This document shows, piece after piece, positions 1 through 11,523 of a DNA stretch of 64,000 nt. Within the stretch, counting starts at the first letter, position 1; the number at the start of each line of letters is the position of its first letter. Position numbers and translations under genes: made by a program. The notes below the pieces were generated by a model, which made no database searches, was not told where the DNA came from, and saw only the letters and a list, made by a program, of their open reading frames with translations. The stretch comes from Ceratopteris richardii (lineage: Eukaryota; Streptophyta; Polypodiopsida; Polypodiales; Pteridaceae): assembly GCA_020310875.1 (NCBI GenBank), contig CM035432.1, forward strand, positions 100,116,512 through 100,180,511. Reading direction: 5' to 3'.

Positions 1-560
1 ATATAGAGATATGTTTGCATGGAGTTATAAGGAACTAAAAGGTGTAGACGTTGACATATGCTCACATACAAGTCCCATGACCTCAGAAGCCAAACCCTCT
101 AAGAAGAAGCCATACACATATAAGAAACATTATGCCACCAAGATCAAGGAAGAGATAGATCGATCCATAGATGCCAGATTTACCTATAAAATTGAGCATA
201 GTGAATGGTTTCCCCATTTTAGTGGTGCCCAAAAAGAATGGAAAGTTACATGTATGCATTAACTTGAAGAAGGTTAATGTAGCCACTATTAGAGATAGTT
301 ATCTACTTCCTATTATTGAACACCTATTGGAAAGAGTAGCAGGCAATGAAGTATACAACTTCCTTGATTGGTTCTCTGGCTACAATCAAGTGGATATTGG
401 CCCAAAAGACCAGGATAAGAGAACTTTTGCCATAGAATGGGGCATATTCGCATTTTGAGTAATGCCATTTGGTCTTACCAATGCATCGACTACCTTCCAA
501 TAGTTGATGTGTGATGTGTTTGAAGAATTCCTCCGTAAAAACTTGGAAGTATATGTTGAT
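1..560 (+). pseudogene. Ty3/gypsy reverse transcriptase remnant
   Basis: Pol fragment of a Ty3/gypsy retrotransposon, entering from the left window edge. The first 200 bases read as the pre-RT region (FAWSYKEL, later KIKEEIDRS). A frameshift near 205-215 leads into the RT core in another frame: VPKKNGKLHVCINLKKVN, FLDWFSGYNQVDI, then after an in-frame TGA at about 456-458 VMPFGLTNASTTFQ, and a degraded catalytic motif YVDN near 548-559 where active enzymes have YVDD or FMDD. The frame then jumps directly into integrase N-terminal sequence at about 560, so the RNase H domain is missing. RT and order are clear; it is dead (frameshift, stops, altered catalytic motif). Sublineage not resolved. 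Confidence 0.85.
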
Positions 561-647
561 AATGGATGCCTAAGACTGTGCATCCATGAGAGTGAATATC
601 TTAAGATCTTAGATATTTCTGACCAAGGTGTTACATGAGGGCATTTT
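561..647 (+). pseudogene. Gypsy integrase N-terminus, left piece
   Basis: In frame with the RT piece, this reads LRLCIHESEYLKILDIS and then GVT, a stop and GHF, the start of the H2C2 zinc-binding region of a Ty3/gypsy integrase. The piece is cut at 647 by the copia element that starts at 648 and resumes after 7456. Bases 643-647 (ATTTT) are the left copy of the target site duplication. The junction with RT at about 560 is an internal deletion that removed RNase H. Confidence 0.7.
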
Positions 648-1918
648 TGTTGGAGCAAGTCTATGACAAGCCTAAGTATTGACTTGAGTCTCACAAAGTC
701 TTAGAAGAAGCTTTAAAAAGAAGACTATGTAAAGTTCACTTGTGAACTACCTCTTGTAACTTTTGAAGAGTTTACTTAATGTAAAAGTAAGAGAATCTTA
801 AGTGGTTGAGTCCACTTGATCAAGAATGGAAAGAGGAGCCACGAATTCGTGATTTGTGGTAGGTAGAGAATCAAATCAGTCATTGATTGATTGGAGAGTG
901 ATTGAGGGAAGTTAGCCTCCCAAACTCAACTATAAATAGATGGCAGTTTTAGTCGTGGTTAGAGAGACCTATGGGAAGACCTCCAAGAGCTGAGCTTTAT
1001 GCCATATCAAGGTGTGATTACAAGGCACACATATGTATCAGTAAGTCATTGTATTGTACAAGCAATATACTATCATTTTCATGATTATTTGGTTTCATCT
1101 TTCCATGTTCTTGTGAAGTGTACTACTCACTGCCATTACTCTCAGTTTTCTCAGTCAGCTTGCAGAGATTGTTTCTCTGCACTTGGTTCATCATTTTCAG
1201 TGATTTAACTTGGTAAAGTTAGCTTTATAAGTCTACTATATGCTCACAAATTTTCATGTCATTTGGATGTTGGAATCTTCAGTTATGTTCATTTGAAGTC
1301 AACAGGGTATGTTCATTTTCTCTTCTCTGTCAGGTACCCGACTTTTTCAGTCATCTTGTCAGAGTCATTTCTCAGTGGTTACTCATCCAAATTCAGTGAT
1401 TTAAAGCTTGTTGGATTCAGCTTACTGTCTAGTATAAGCATACAAATTTTCATAATCATTGGATTTCTAAATTTTGAGTTATGTTGATTTTTCTGCTTAT
1501 TGGTCTATTTCTGTAGCAGCCCGTGAAAATCGGGATGATGTCATCACTTGTTAAAAGTCATTCTCAGTGTGTGGTTTGTTATTTTTGATGAGATTACTCT
1601 CTAGAGTTAGATCTTTAAGCTACCTAGCCTTCCCCAAGAGGAATTAATCTAATTGCTGCTGTGCTCAGAGAATTATGTAAAACACTGGACAGGTGTATCA
1701 ACCAAGAATAGCAAGTTTTCACCTCTGAGCTAACTCCAACTTATCTGTTTTGATCTATCTTTTTGAGAGTGATCTTCCAAGGTACATAGGGTGTCTAATA
1801 CATCCATTGGCAAGCTAAAAGGGCCCACCATCTACTCCTGGAGTTCATTTGGCTGGTGTAGAGCAAAGATTTTGCAACACCTCTTCATCTTCAACACATA
1901 CCTATCCATCTCTTCACA
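648..1918 (+). repeat. copia-1 5' LTR
   Basis: Direct repeat of 6186-7456, same length, TG...CA ends. It should contain the Pol II promoter and polyadenylation signal of the element. The end at 1918 is fixed by the primer-binding site that begins two bases later. Confidence 0.95.
931..938 (+). promoter_or_regulatory. TATA box of copia-1 5' LTR
   Basis: TATAAATA lies 283 bases into the LTR; the same motif is at the identical offset in the 3' LTR (6469-6476). Position and conservation fit the U3 promoter driving genomic RNA synthesis. Transcription start not determined. Confidence 0.6.
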
Positions 1919-1919
1919 G

Positions 1920-1931
1920 TGGTATCAGAGC
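1920..1931 (+). other. Primer-binding site (initiator tRNA-Met)
   Basis: TGGTATCAGAGC, one base after the 5' LTR end, is the standard plant copia PBS, complementary to the 3' end of initiator methionine tRNA; it primes minus-strand DNA synthesis. Confidence 0.9.
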
Positions 1932-1944
1932 AAGGTTGGATAAC

Positions 1945-4659
1945 ATGGCAGATGGATTTCCTTCATCAATTGACAAATTAGACAGAGGTAACTACTCAGC
2001 TTGGTCATTAAGAATGGAAGCTTATCTCCAAGTTAGAAGTTTATATGGTTATGTGGCTGGAGATGAAGTTATGCCAAGTTTCAAGAACAAAAGTCAACCA
2101 ACACAAGAAGAGCAAGAAAGATTGAGCACATGGTGCTCCAAGGATGCACTTGCAAGATCTTATCTCCTCAACTCTATCTCAGATTTTTTGTTGCCTCACA
2201 TTAGAAGTTGTAAGACATCTCAGGAAGTGTGGGATGCACTTGAAGCTTTCTTTTCTTCAAGTACCAAAGCTAGGAAGCATCAACTATGGCTGGATTTCAC
2301 AACTCTCAAGAAGGCTCCCAAACAAAATGTGACTGATTTTGTCACAAAGCTCAAGGACATAGCGGATCAGTTGGGAAGCATTGGAGAGGTAATAGATGAA
2401 GAGCAAATTGTAAGGCAGGTCATCAATGGCTTGAAGGCAGATGATAAGTGGGAAGCATTCACCAGAGCTATGGATTTGTACATGGTTATGCATGTACCTG
2501 ATTTCAACACACTCATTGGACAACTACTTACTCAAGAGGGAAAGCTTATCAAAAATGGAGAAAGCTCTAAAGGTAATCAATCTTCAGCTTTATACACGGA
2601 TAAAAGCAAGTCTAAAGATAACAAAGGAAAGGCAAAGAAAGTGGATGATGAAGCAGGTACATATCAAGCTAACTATGCAGGTAGAGGAAGACATGGCAGA
2701 GGTAGAGGAAGAGGAGGTAGACAAGGCAGGGGGAGATCCAAAGACTCCAACTCATGTTCTATTTGTGGATTAACTAATCATACAACTGAAAATTGCTTTA
2801 GGAATTCCAGGAATCAAAGAGGCAGAGGATACAATAGAGGAAGTTATGGATACTCAAGAGGAAGGTTCAACAACTACCATGGCAACTACAACAACTACAA
2901 TCATTCAAACTATCAAGGAGGCTACAAAGGAAGGAGAGACTACAATAACTACACAGAAGACTCAAACAAAGAGGATTCATTATTGATCATGAACATGGCT
3001 ATGCCACAAGGTAAATCTGATGAGCATGTTTTCTACATAGATTCAGGTTGTTCAAATCATGTGGCAGGAAATGTGGCACTCCTATCAGATTTAGAAGATC
3101 CAAGGAATAAGCATGAGGTACAAACAGGAGATGATACAAAACATCCTGTGGAGAAAATAGGCAATGTCAAAGCACCTGATGGAAACATCAACCTACTCAG
3201 TAAGGTACTCTATGTCCCTACCATTACAAAGAATTTGATAAGTGTTGGGCAGATAGTAGAGAAAGGGTTGCAAGTCAGGTTCACAAAAGCAGGAGCATTT
3301 GTTGAAGATCCAAGTCAAGGATTCAGAAGAATTGCAAAAGGTGAAAAGACAGGTAGATTGTTCACATTTGAATTACAGGACACTAGAAACATTGCTCTCT
3401 TTAATTATGGTAGTCAGACACTCACAGAATTGGAAGTATGGCACAAAAGGTTAGCACATATTGGTGAAAGGTCATTAAAGCAAATTTGCAGGGACCAAAG
3501 TGTACTTGGACTTCCTAATTTGTCAAAACAACATATGATTTATAAGTGTAGTGCATGTCAATTTGGAAAGTCTCACAGGTTACCATTCATGAAGAAAGGT
3601 TATATGCATGGAGATCTCTTGGAGTTGGTTCATACAGATGTATGGGGACCTAGCAAGGAAGCTTCAATATCTGGATCAAGGTATTATGTTTCCTTTATTG
3701 ATGATTGCAGCAGATGGACTATCCTATTCTTTATGAAACACAAAGATGAAGTTTTTTCATGTTTCAAAAGATATTTGGCTCTTGTGGAGAATCAAACAGG
3801 TAAATCACTAAAAAGGCTAAGGTTAGATGGAGGGGGAGAATACTTCTCCCATGAGTTTGATTCTTTTCTTCAAGAAAGAGGAATCAAAAGAGAGGTAACT
3901 ACAAGGTACACTCCTGAGCAAAATGGAGTGGCAGAAAGGAGGAATAGGACAATTGTTGAAGCTACAAGGTCTATGTTAAATGAAAAGCATTTACCTAATT
4001 ACTTATGGGCTGAGGCTATATCTACAGCCACTTACTTGATTAACAGGTTGCCTTCAAAATCCCTTGATGGAATGACTCCATATGAGGCTTGGAATGGAAG
4101 AAGACCAAGCTTAGATCATTGTAAAATTTTTGGATGTATTGGTTTTGCTCATGTTCCTTCACAGGTTAGAGGCAAGATGGATCCAAAAGCAGAAAGGTGT
4201 GTATTTATTGGATATGACAACAATCAAAAGGGCTACAGGTTATACAATCCTACCAACAAAGGATTCTTGGTAAGCAGAGATGTAGTTTTTGATGAGAACA
4301 ATTCATGGTATGAAGATTCATGCAGGAAGATCAATTTACCATATGATCTTGAAGAAGATTTTCCAAAGCTTGGTAGAGAACAATCAAAGATTGAAGAACA
4401 AGACACCTCAGAGGATGATGAAGAATCTCAGATGGAAAAGATCAAAGCATGGAAGTCTAAAGGTAAAGCAAAATTGCAGGAACTTGGACATGAGGCGGAA
4501 TCATCACATCATGGCCTAAGAAGATCTATGAGGGAAAAGAAAAAACCAGAAAGGTATGGGTTTGACACCTCATTAGTAACTAAACATTCTATCTACATAG
4601 CACAGGACATAAACCAAGAGGAGCCATCATCATTTGAAGAGGCCAAAGCAAAAACATAA
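1945..4659 (+). pseudogene. copia-1 gag-protease-integrase part of polyprotein
   Basis: Start chosen at ATG 1945 (MADGFPSSI), just after the PBS; the frame is open further left through the LTR but without a better ATG. Order: UBN2-type gag; Arg/Gly-rich stretch; CCHC zinc knuckle CSICGLTNHTTENC at 2755-2796 (residues 271-284); retropepsin motif DSGCS at 3040 (residue 366); GAG-pre-integrase with HKRLAH and CSACQFGK; integrase core with Asp at 3637, Asp at 3826 and Glu at 3934, a D(62)D(35)E spacing. The frame is then closed by TAA at 4657-4659, residue 905. The next frame continues directly in phase, so this is a nonsense change inside one polyprotein, not a natural gene end. Catalytic residues of gag-protease-integrase look intact. 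Confidence 0.92.
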
Positions 4660-6153
4660 TGGAAGCATGCAATGAAGGAAGAGATTGAAGCACTTGAGGA
4701 AAACAACACTTGGGATTTGGTGCCCAAGACTTCATCCATGAAGGTAATAGGCTCAAGATGGGTCTATAAACTCAAGAAGAATTCTGATGGTTCAATTAAC
4801 AGGTATAAGGCAAGGCTTGTGGCAAAAGGCTTTGCACAAACTCAGGGAATTGATTATGAGGAGACTTTCTCTCCTGTGGCAAAGATGCCTACTATTAGGG
4901 TTTTGCTTAGTATTGCCTCTTCCAAGAATTGGAAGATACTTCAGCTAGATGTAAAGAATGCATTCTTGAATGGTTGGATAACAGAAGAGGTATATATGGC
5001 ACAACCACCTGGTTTTGAGAATCAAGTTTATCCTGATTATGTGTGTAAACTTAACAAAGCATTGTATGGTCTCAAGCAAGCTCCAAGAGCTTGGAATTTT
5101 AGGCTTGTTTCATTCTTGCAGGACAAAGGCTTTCAACCAAGCAAGGCAGATCCTTCACTCTTTATTAAAAAGAGTAATTCCGAGGTCATCTATCTATGTG
5201 TATATGTAGATGATATTATATTGACAGGAAATGATGCAGATGGTATGAAGAAGATCAAAGATCAGATGAGAGAAGAGTTCAAGATAAGTGATTTGGGTTC
5301 ACTTACCTACTTCCTAGGTTTGGAAGTTGTCTACAAAGATCATGGTTTGTTTCTCACTCAAAGGAAGTACATTAAGGACATGTTGGCAAAATTCAAGATG
5401 CAAGATTGTAAGATTGCAGGTACTCTAATGGAGGTCAATCACAAATTGAGCTCACATGAAGGTGAACTCATAGAGGACATCACATCATATCAAAGTCTAG
5501 TGGGTAGTCTCAACTATGCCACATTGACAAGAGTAGATATATGTTACAGTGTGAGTGTGCTAAGCCAATTTATGCACACACCAAGGAAACCACATATGGA
5601 TGCTGCCAAAAGGATTCTCAAGTATCTCAAAGGAACCATAAATGAAGGACTTTATTATCCTTATGTATCTGATTTAGGTTTGAAGCTATTTTCTGATGCA
5701 GATTGGGCTGGCTCCAAGGAAGATAGAAGGAGCACTTCAGGTTATCTTACCTTTGCAGGTTCAAAGCTTATTTCATGGTCATCCAAGAAGCAACCCACAG
5801 TTGCTCTCTCTTCTACTGAAGCTGAATATAGAGGTCTTGCTATAGCTACACAAGAAGCTATGTGGATGAAGACATTATTCAAAGATCTTGGATTGGAGTT
5901 TGGAACTCCAACTATTTTTGGTGACAATATGAGTTCTATTCATTTGGCTGCTAATCCTATTTTTCATGCAAGGACTAAACATATTGAAGTTCATTATCAC
6001 TATGTACGAGAGAAGGTTCTAAGCAAAGAGATTCAAATATCATATGTGTCCACTCATCAACAATGTGCAGATATTCTAACCAAAGCATTGGATGGTACAA
6101 AGCTTTGCAAATTCAAGGCTATGATAGGTTTGCAGGTAATCTTGGAAGATTGA
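4660..6153 (+). pseudogene. copia-1 reverse transcriptase-RNase H part of polyprotein
   Basis: In-phase continuation after the stop at 4657-4659; an ATG at 4672 exists but is probably not a native start. RT motifs in order: WVYKLKKNSDGSINRYKARL, DVKNAFLNG (first catalytic Asp), [11 protein letters not shown], and the catalytic YVDD at 5203-5214. RNase H follows with SDADWAG at about 5692, SSTEAEY near 5811 and ARTKHIEVHYHYVRE near 5970, ending with ADILTKALDG. TGA at 6151-6153. It copies element RNA into DNA and degrades the RNA of the hybrid. No frameshift seen; the upstream stop is the only obvious break. Confidence 0.92.
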
Positions 6154-6175
6154 AGACCTCAAGCATACTTGGCTT

Positions 6176-6185
6176 GAGGGGGAGC
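6176..6185 (+). other. Polypurine tract of copia-1
   Basis: GAGGGGGAGC directly before the 3' LTR; primes plus-strand DNA synthesis. The same tract precedes the LTR at 35571 and, reversed, borders the LTR at 54221. Confidence 0.85.
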
Positions 6186-7456
6186 TGTTGGAGCAAGTCT
6201 ATGACAAGCCTAAGTATTGGCTTGAGTCTCACAAAGTCTTAGAAGAAGCTTTAAAAAGAAGACTATGTAAAGTTCACTTGTGAACTACCTCTTGTAACTT
6301 TTGAAGAGTTTACTTAATGTAAAAGTAAGAGAATCTTAAGTGGTTGAGTCCACTTGATCAAGAATGGAAAGAGGAGCCACGAATTCGTGATTTGTGGTAG
6401 GTAGAGAATCAAATCAATCATTGATTGATTGGAGAGTGATTGAGGGAAGTTAGCCTCCCAAACTCAACTATAAATAGATGGCAGTTTTAGTCGTGGTTAG
6501 AGAGACCTATGTGAAGACCTCCAAGAGCTGAGCTTTATGCCATATCAAGGTGTGATTACAAGGCACACATATGTATCAGTAAGTCATTGTATTGTACAAG
6601 AAATATACTATCATTTTCATGATTATTTGGTTTCATCTTTCCATGTTCTTGTGAAGTGTACTACTCACTGCCATTACTCTCAGTTTTCTCAGTCAGCTTG
6701 CAGAGATTGTTTCTCTGCACTTGGTTCATCATTTTCAGTGATTTAACTTGGTAAAGTTAGCTCTATACGTCTACTATATGCTCACAAATTTTCATGTCAT
6801 TTAGATGTTGGAATCTTCAGTTATGTTCATTTGAAGTCAACAGGGTATGTTCATTTTCTCTTCTCTGTCAGGTACCCGACTTTTTCAGTCATCTTGTCAA
6901 AGTCATTTCTCAGTGGTTACTCATCGAAATTTAGTGATTTAAAGCTTTATGGATTCAGCTTACTGTCTAGTATAAGCATACAAATTTTCATAATCATTGG
7001 ATTTCTACAGTTTGAGTTATGTTGATTTTTCTGCTCACTGGTCTATTTCTGTAGCAGCCCGTGAAAATCGGGATGATGTCATCACTTGTTAAAAGTCATT
7101 CTCAGTGTGTGGTTTGTTATTTTTGATGAGATTACTCTCTAAAGTTAGCTCTTTAAGCTAACTAGCCTTCCCCAAGAGGAATTAATCTAATTGCTGCTGT
7201 GCTCAGAGAATTATGTAAAACACTGGACAGGTGTATCAACCAAGAATAGCAAGTTTTCACCTCTGAGCTAACTCCAACTTATCTGTTTTGATCTATCTTT
7301 TTGAGAGTGATCTTCCAAGGTACATAGGGTGTCTAATACATCCATTGGCAAGCTAAAAGGGCCCACCATCTACTCCTGGAGTTCATTTGGCTGGTGTAGA
7401 GCAAAGATTTTGCAACACCTCTTCATCTTCAACACATACCTATCCATCTCTTCACA
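6186..7456 (+). repeat. copia-1 3' LTR
   Basis: 1271-bp copy of 648-1918, differing mostly by scattered single bases. Followed by ATTTT (7457-7461), the right target duplication, after which gypsy integrase sequence resumes. Confidence 0.95.
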
Positions 7457-8446
7457 ATTTTGGACAAGAACGCGTGATTAAGGTGATTCTATCTGCCAAT
7501 ATTTGATGGCCAACCCTTCAGATGGATGCACATACCTATGTGAAGTGATATGATATTTGTCAGCAAACTTACTATCCAATACGGAAGGATGAGATGCCAT
7601 TGAAACCCATGATGGGCAAAAATGCATTCTCTAAGTGGGAAATATACTTTCTAGGTCCTATTAATCCCCAAGCTAAGAGTTCACATGCAAAATACATTAT
7701 TGTTCCTATGAACTATCTAATCAAATGGGTAGAAGTAAAATTTATGACAAAGAATGATACTCAAATGATGGATAAGTTCTTATTCGAGAACGTGTTCACC
7801 AAATATGGGTTACCAATAGAGTTAGTAAGTGATAGAGGTATGCACTTCTTGAACAAAGTCATTGAAAACCTTCTCCAAGAATTTTTTGTGATACATAAGA
7901 ATTTTGCCCCATATCATTCACAAGCTAACCGAGCTGAGAACACAAATAAGATCCTATATAATGTATTGGAAAAACTCGTAAATAATAAAGGCTCTGATTG
8001 GGATTGACAACTACATCAGACTATTTGGGATTATCAAGTGGCTTATAAAATGGTACTAAACACCACACCCTTTCAGATGGTATTTGGCTCGAATGTAGTA
8101 TTGCCACTAGATTGCTTGATCCCTACATTAAGAGTACGACAAGCGTATCAATGGACTGGCCATGAGCTCTTGTCTAGAATATTTGATCTTGCACGATTAA
8201 AAGTAGGAGATTTAGTCTTAGGTTACACCTTGAAGCAACATGCAAGGAAGTTATAGAAGCGTGCCTATGGACCCATGATTATTAATAGAATATCAGCAAG
8301 TGGAGCTGTCCAATTAGACACTTTAAAAGGTGAAATCCTACCTAATTACATCAGTGGATGCAGAGTAAAGTTATATAAAAAACCCCTCACAGAGGAAATG
8401 CTAAATCAACTCAACACTACAAAGAAACATAATGAAGAGGAAAAAT
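7457..8446 (+). pseudogene. Gypsy integrase remnant, right piece
   Basis: Continuation of the integrase cut at 647. The frame reads the H2C2 zinc finger (GQERVIKVIL ... DAHTYVK ... YDICQQT), the core (FSKWEIYFLGPINP, LPIELVSDRGMHFLN, YHSQANRAENTN) and the C-terminal region up to about 8446 (GTTPF-like NTTPFQMVFG, LKVGDLVLGYTLK). Stops interrupt the frame at about 7509, 7552, 8005 and 8254. Expected core Asp of the first catalytic position is replaced (WEIYF for W-I-D-F), so it is inactive. In a live element it would insert the DNA copy into chromosomes. Confidence 0.85.
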
Positions 8447-8569
8447 GAGTTTGAGAAGAAGCGAAGGCAGAAGCCTTATAATGCATTCGATGAATGAAAT
8501 TGAGGAGATAGGGTAGAGATCAACCTAGATTAGATACTCATGATGCTCCAAGATATCACATGAACCATG

Positions 8570-9000
8570 TGCCAAGCATCAGATGTAATTTCTCCTCAAA
8601 GAATTGATCGACATCCTTTTGTGACCATAGAGGTTGGACAAGGGAAGAGTACAAGGAATCTAAGAGCCTTGATTGAGTGAGGTGCAATCAATAGTGCAGT
8701 TAGACTTTCTTACTATCAAGAATTGCAATTAAGTATGAATATTATAGAAGCATATCTCATAGGATTGGGAGGTGTGGAAGCCCCTTGCATGAGCAAGGTG
8801 GAGCTTCCTATCCACCTTCAAGATGTTCTAATGATAGTGAAAGTGCTAGTGTGTCAAGACAAGGATCTCACCAAACCTCTTGTCTTAGGTCTAGACTAGA
8901 TTTATGACCATGCAGTCAACCTGAACTTAAGAAGTGGACTTCTTTAGGTATCGGTAAATCAAAACTGCATCAGAATTGAGTTAGAAAATCAAACACTCAA
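8570..9000 (+). pseudogene. Retropepsin-like (gypsy protease) remnant
   Basis: Broken frame reading VTIEVGQGKSTRNLRALIE, a stop, GAINSAV, and later KPLVLGLD. The pattern (beta strand, ALI-D-SGA-like turn, second hydrophobic LxLG) fits an aspartic protease of plant gypsy elements, with the catalytic Asp read as Glu and the Ser codon a stop. Protease normally precedes RT, yet this lies after the integrase, so it may come from a second element or a rearrangement. The call rests on motif shape only. Confidence 0.4.
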
Positions 9001-9111
9001 GGAACTAGGAAAGGCATCCACACCCGGTCCTTCCAGGAGCACACATGAAGACAATGATGCTCTTCTTGTCCAAAGTTCTATGGTGCAAAACAAGAACACT
9101 CATGAAGGACT

Positions 9112-9449
9112 TGCTAAGGTTAACACAACAGATCGAGCACATGTGAAGGACAAGTAGATGAGGAGATAGAGATAATGGCCATGGAGAAAGAGAGAAATCC
9201 TCCATTGTACACACAAGTAGAAAGAGAGTGCAATGGATAATCTAGACACAAAGAGTCATTCTCCACCACTATGCATTCACATGGATACATCAGAAAAGGT
9301 GTGCCATATAATTAACTGACCCGATGGGCATTTCTTATACAAGATGAAAGAGGCCTTCAACCAGTCATAGTAGATAAGCCCTTTTCTTGGATTACCCTCT
9401 TGATAAGAAGTGTTCACATGATGAAAATAAAACTAGCTCATCTCCAACA
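9112..9449 (-). repeat. 3' LTR of TR-GAG element
   Basis: Matches 11524-11863 along its whole length with scattered substitutions. The minus-strand sequence starts TGTTGGAGATGAG. Immediately right of it lies the polypurine tract. Confidence 0.8.
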
Positions 9450-9464
9450 ATCCTCCCTTTGAGC
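9450..9464 (-). other. Polypurine tract of TR-GAG element
   Basis: Minus strand reads CTCAAAGGGAGGAT directly before the LTR, which fixes element orientation. Confidence 0.6.
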
Positions 9465-9617
9465 TTGATTTTGATGATTTTAGGGCTTAATGCCATGCCT
9501 TTTTAGGAATTTTAGATTTTAGGGCATCCTAAGTGGGTTTTAGGATCTAGTGGCATATGGCATCATCTAGCATAGAGTTTTGGTTTTTAATTTGGTTTTT
9601 GGACCACTAGGAGCTTT

Positions 9618-10290
9618 TCATGTTTTAAGGGCCTTTATAGACACATGCCTTTCACAATTGAGTTTTAGAAGGCGGTTTAACAATATATCATTGTCATAGA
9701 TGACAGAGTTGATTTCATCATGTTCTAATTCTTCTACAACATGAGCTTTACCTTTCTTATCCTTGGTGTTGTTGTTGTTGCCTCCTTCTTGATCTTCATG
9801 TTTGCTTTTTATTAAGCACTTTGATGAAGGATGATTTTTCTTCTTGTAATATTTGCATGGTTCAAAGACTTTGTACTTTCGCTTTGTGTATGTTGCATAG
9901 GCTCCATTTGTTGATATGCTTGTCTTCTTTTCTTCTTCTTGAAGTGAGTTGATGGCATCCTCCAAGCTAGGGATTGGAACTTTCTCCTTGAGGATGGTTT
10001 TGATATTCGCGTATTTCTCTGGAAGTGCTTTAATGAGAATAGCTAGTTTTTCTTCATCATCAATCTTTACATCACAATGTGCTAATTGTGTACAAAGACT
10101 TTTAAGCATATTGGCTAAAGATGCAATAATTTCTCCATTTTCATGCATTAGGCTATACAATTGGATTTTCAATGACATTTTTGAATGTGATCTAATGAGG
10201 TGGGAATAATCCCTAAGGGTTATTCATCTTTAGTTGCACATTGAGCATTTTGAGCCCTAGCCATAATCGTTTCATTGATAGATAAAGGCT
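9618..10290 (-). pseudogene. Copia-type gag of the TR-GAG element
   Basis: Gag-like nucleocapsid protein, the only protein domain in the element. The open part is 9618-10178 (186 codons); the same frame extends up to about 10290 past a stop (KAFWNVVKPLS before, LGIIPTSLDH after), so the original gag was longer. It shows the UBN2 pattern of plant copia gags (EKLAILIKALPEKYANIK) and a degenerate CCHC knuckle CKYYKKKNHPSSKC whose second Cys is Tyr, followed by a Lys- and Asn-rich tail. No pol follows; 170 bases later the polypurine tract begins. Function in packaging is inferred from the family. Confidence 0.7.
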
Positions 10291-11507
10291 TTACAACATT
10301 CCAAAAGCTTTTCTTCATTGAATAGCCTCGAAGTTTTGTTTGTCAAGTATGAACCTATCCCTTTGAACTTATCAACTCCCTTATTTTTGCTCATTGTAGG
10401 AGAGGTCTTAACTCTTGGATACTCTCCAAGGTTAGTGCCTAGCTCCTTTACATATAGTATGGAACTTTGGAAATACTAAATCACTCATATCATGAATCAC
10501 TATATCATGAAGTGAAGTCTTGAATTTATTCGATTACATGAAAAGATACAAAAATCCAAGTAATGAATCGATCTTGATATATTTCTCTCAACCACCTCTT
10601 AAAATAAAAAGCAAATTTTTGAAGTTGATGTGCTTGTCACTCTTGGTAGTAATAAAAATCGAAGGATGAAATGACCAAGAATTGTGAGTACGAAAACAAG
10701 TATGTACTATTCATTAGTACGTTGAATATCCCTAGAGTTCTATTAGACGCCAATACCTCTTTCAAGATGTAAATGAATCCTTTGCAAGCTTCCGTTTAGA
10801 TCTTCAAAGTATAAGAATGATGGGCCCCATCATTTATATGATAACCATTGTTGTGGCAAATGTCAAAAAATTTATCCCCATCAATTGAATAGTTGAGTCA
10901 AAGTAGTATGGGCATGAATAGAAATTCTTGGTGAAAAAGATCTTGCGCTTTTACTATTAACTTGTAGTTTTAGAAAGTAATGGGTTGTTGGCACAATAAC
11001 TATACATGATTTGCATTACAGGCTCATGGAGACACTTTAGTGAATTGTGGCGACAGGAAATGCTTCTACCAACTGAGTGCAAAGGACACAGTTAGTATGG
11101 CATATAGTGTTATGTATATAACGTTATGGCATAGAGACCAAAAGAGAAAATATGATTCCTCTGTGAACGAGTGCTACCTCTGATTTTTGAGGATAACCTT
11201 CTACAAGAGGCACTGACATGGTTAATATGCCGATACTGTGAATGACTAGCTTTTAAAAATTTTCGTGAGTTACGCTCAACACATTGCAAAGGGACATAGT
11301 TTTAACAATCCGTTATATAGAGATATGCATCCTCATGAGCATCTTGAGTCTGTGAGCAGGTGAAGTGGTGTTGAACTTACCTCACTCCTCTGAGTCTCAA
11401 GTGATTAACTTCTATGGGAGATTTAGAGCTCCAATGTAGATCATGAGAGTTCCCCATGCTTCAACTCTTCTTTGTTAACCTCTTTCATATGTCCTTCTCC
11501 TGATTCA
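10291..11507 (-). other. Untranslated interior of TR-GAG element
   Basis: About 1.2 kb between the gag relic and the primer-binding site. I see no coherent coding frame or second domain in either strand. Confidence 0.5.
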
Positions 11508-11519
11508 ATGCTCTAATAC
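11508..11519 (-). other. Degenerate primer-binding site of TR-GAG element
   Basis: Minus strand TAGTATTAGAGC, two mismatches from the canonical TGGTATCAGAGC, close inside the 5' LTR. Confidence 0.6.
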
Positions 11520-11523
11520 TAGT

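Larger units (their letters stand above)
648..7456 (+). mobile_element. Near-intact Ty1/copia LTR retrotransposon (copia-1)
   Basis: Full-length element: 5' LTR 648-1918, PBS, gag-protease-integrase-RT-RNase H in copia order, PPT, 3' LTR 6186-7456. Both LTRs are 1271 bp, start TGTTGG and end TTCACA, and differ at about 19 sites by my eye count (about 1.5%). It is flanked by a perfect 5-bp duplication ATTTT (643-647 and 7457-7461). The flanks are two parts of one gypsy integrase, which independently fixes the insertion point. The only obvious damage to the polyprotein is one in-frame TAA at 4657-4659. The same family recurs, decayed and inverted, at 53597-59720. Lineage within copia not resolved. 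Confidence 0.95.

Noticed and set aside
999..1487. Short open frames inside the copia-1 LTRs (also 6537-7025)
   Set aside because: Repeated only because the LTRs are repeated; no protein motif and not conserved in the relative at 58.5-59.7 kb.
1849..1944. Upstream extension of the copia-1 gag frame into the LTR
   Set aside because: It begins at a TTG and crosses the LTR end and PBS; the gag homology starts at ATG 1945.
4289..4519. Overlapping alternative-frame proteins within copia pol regions (also 2144-2773, 55888-56100, 58056-58244)
   Set aside because: Shadows of the polyprotein in other frames, present in both family copies only because the main frame is conserved.
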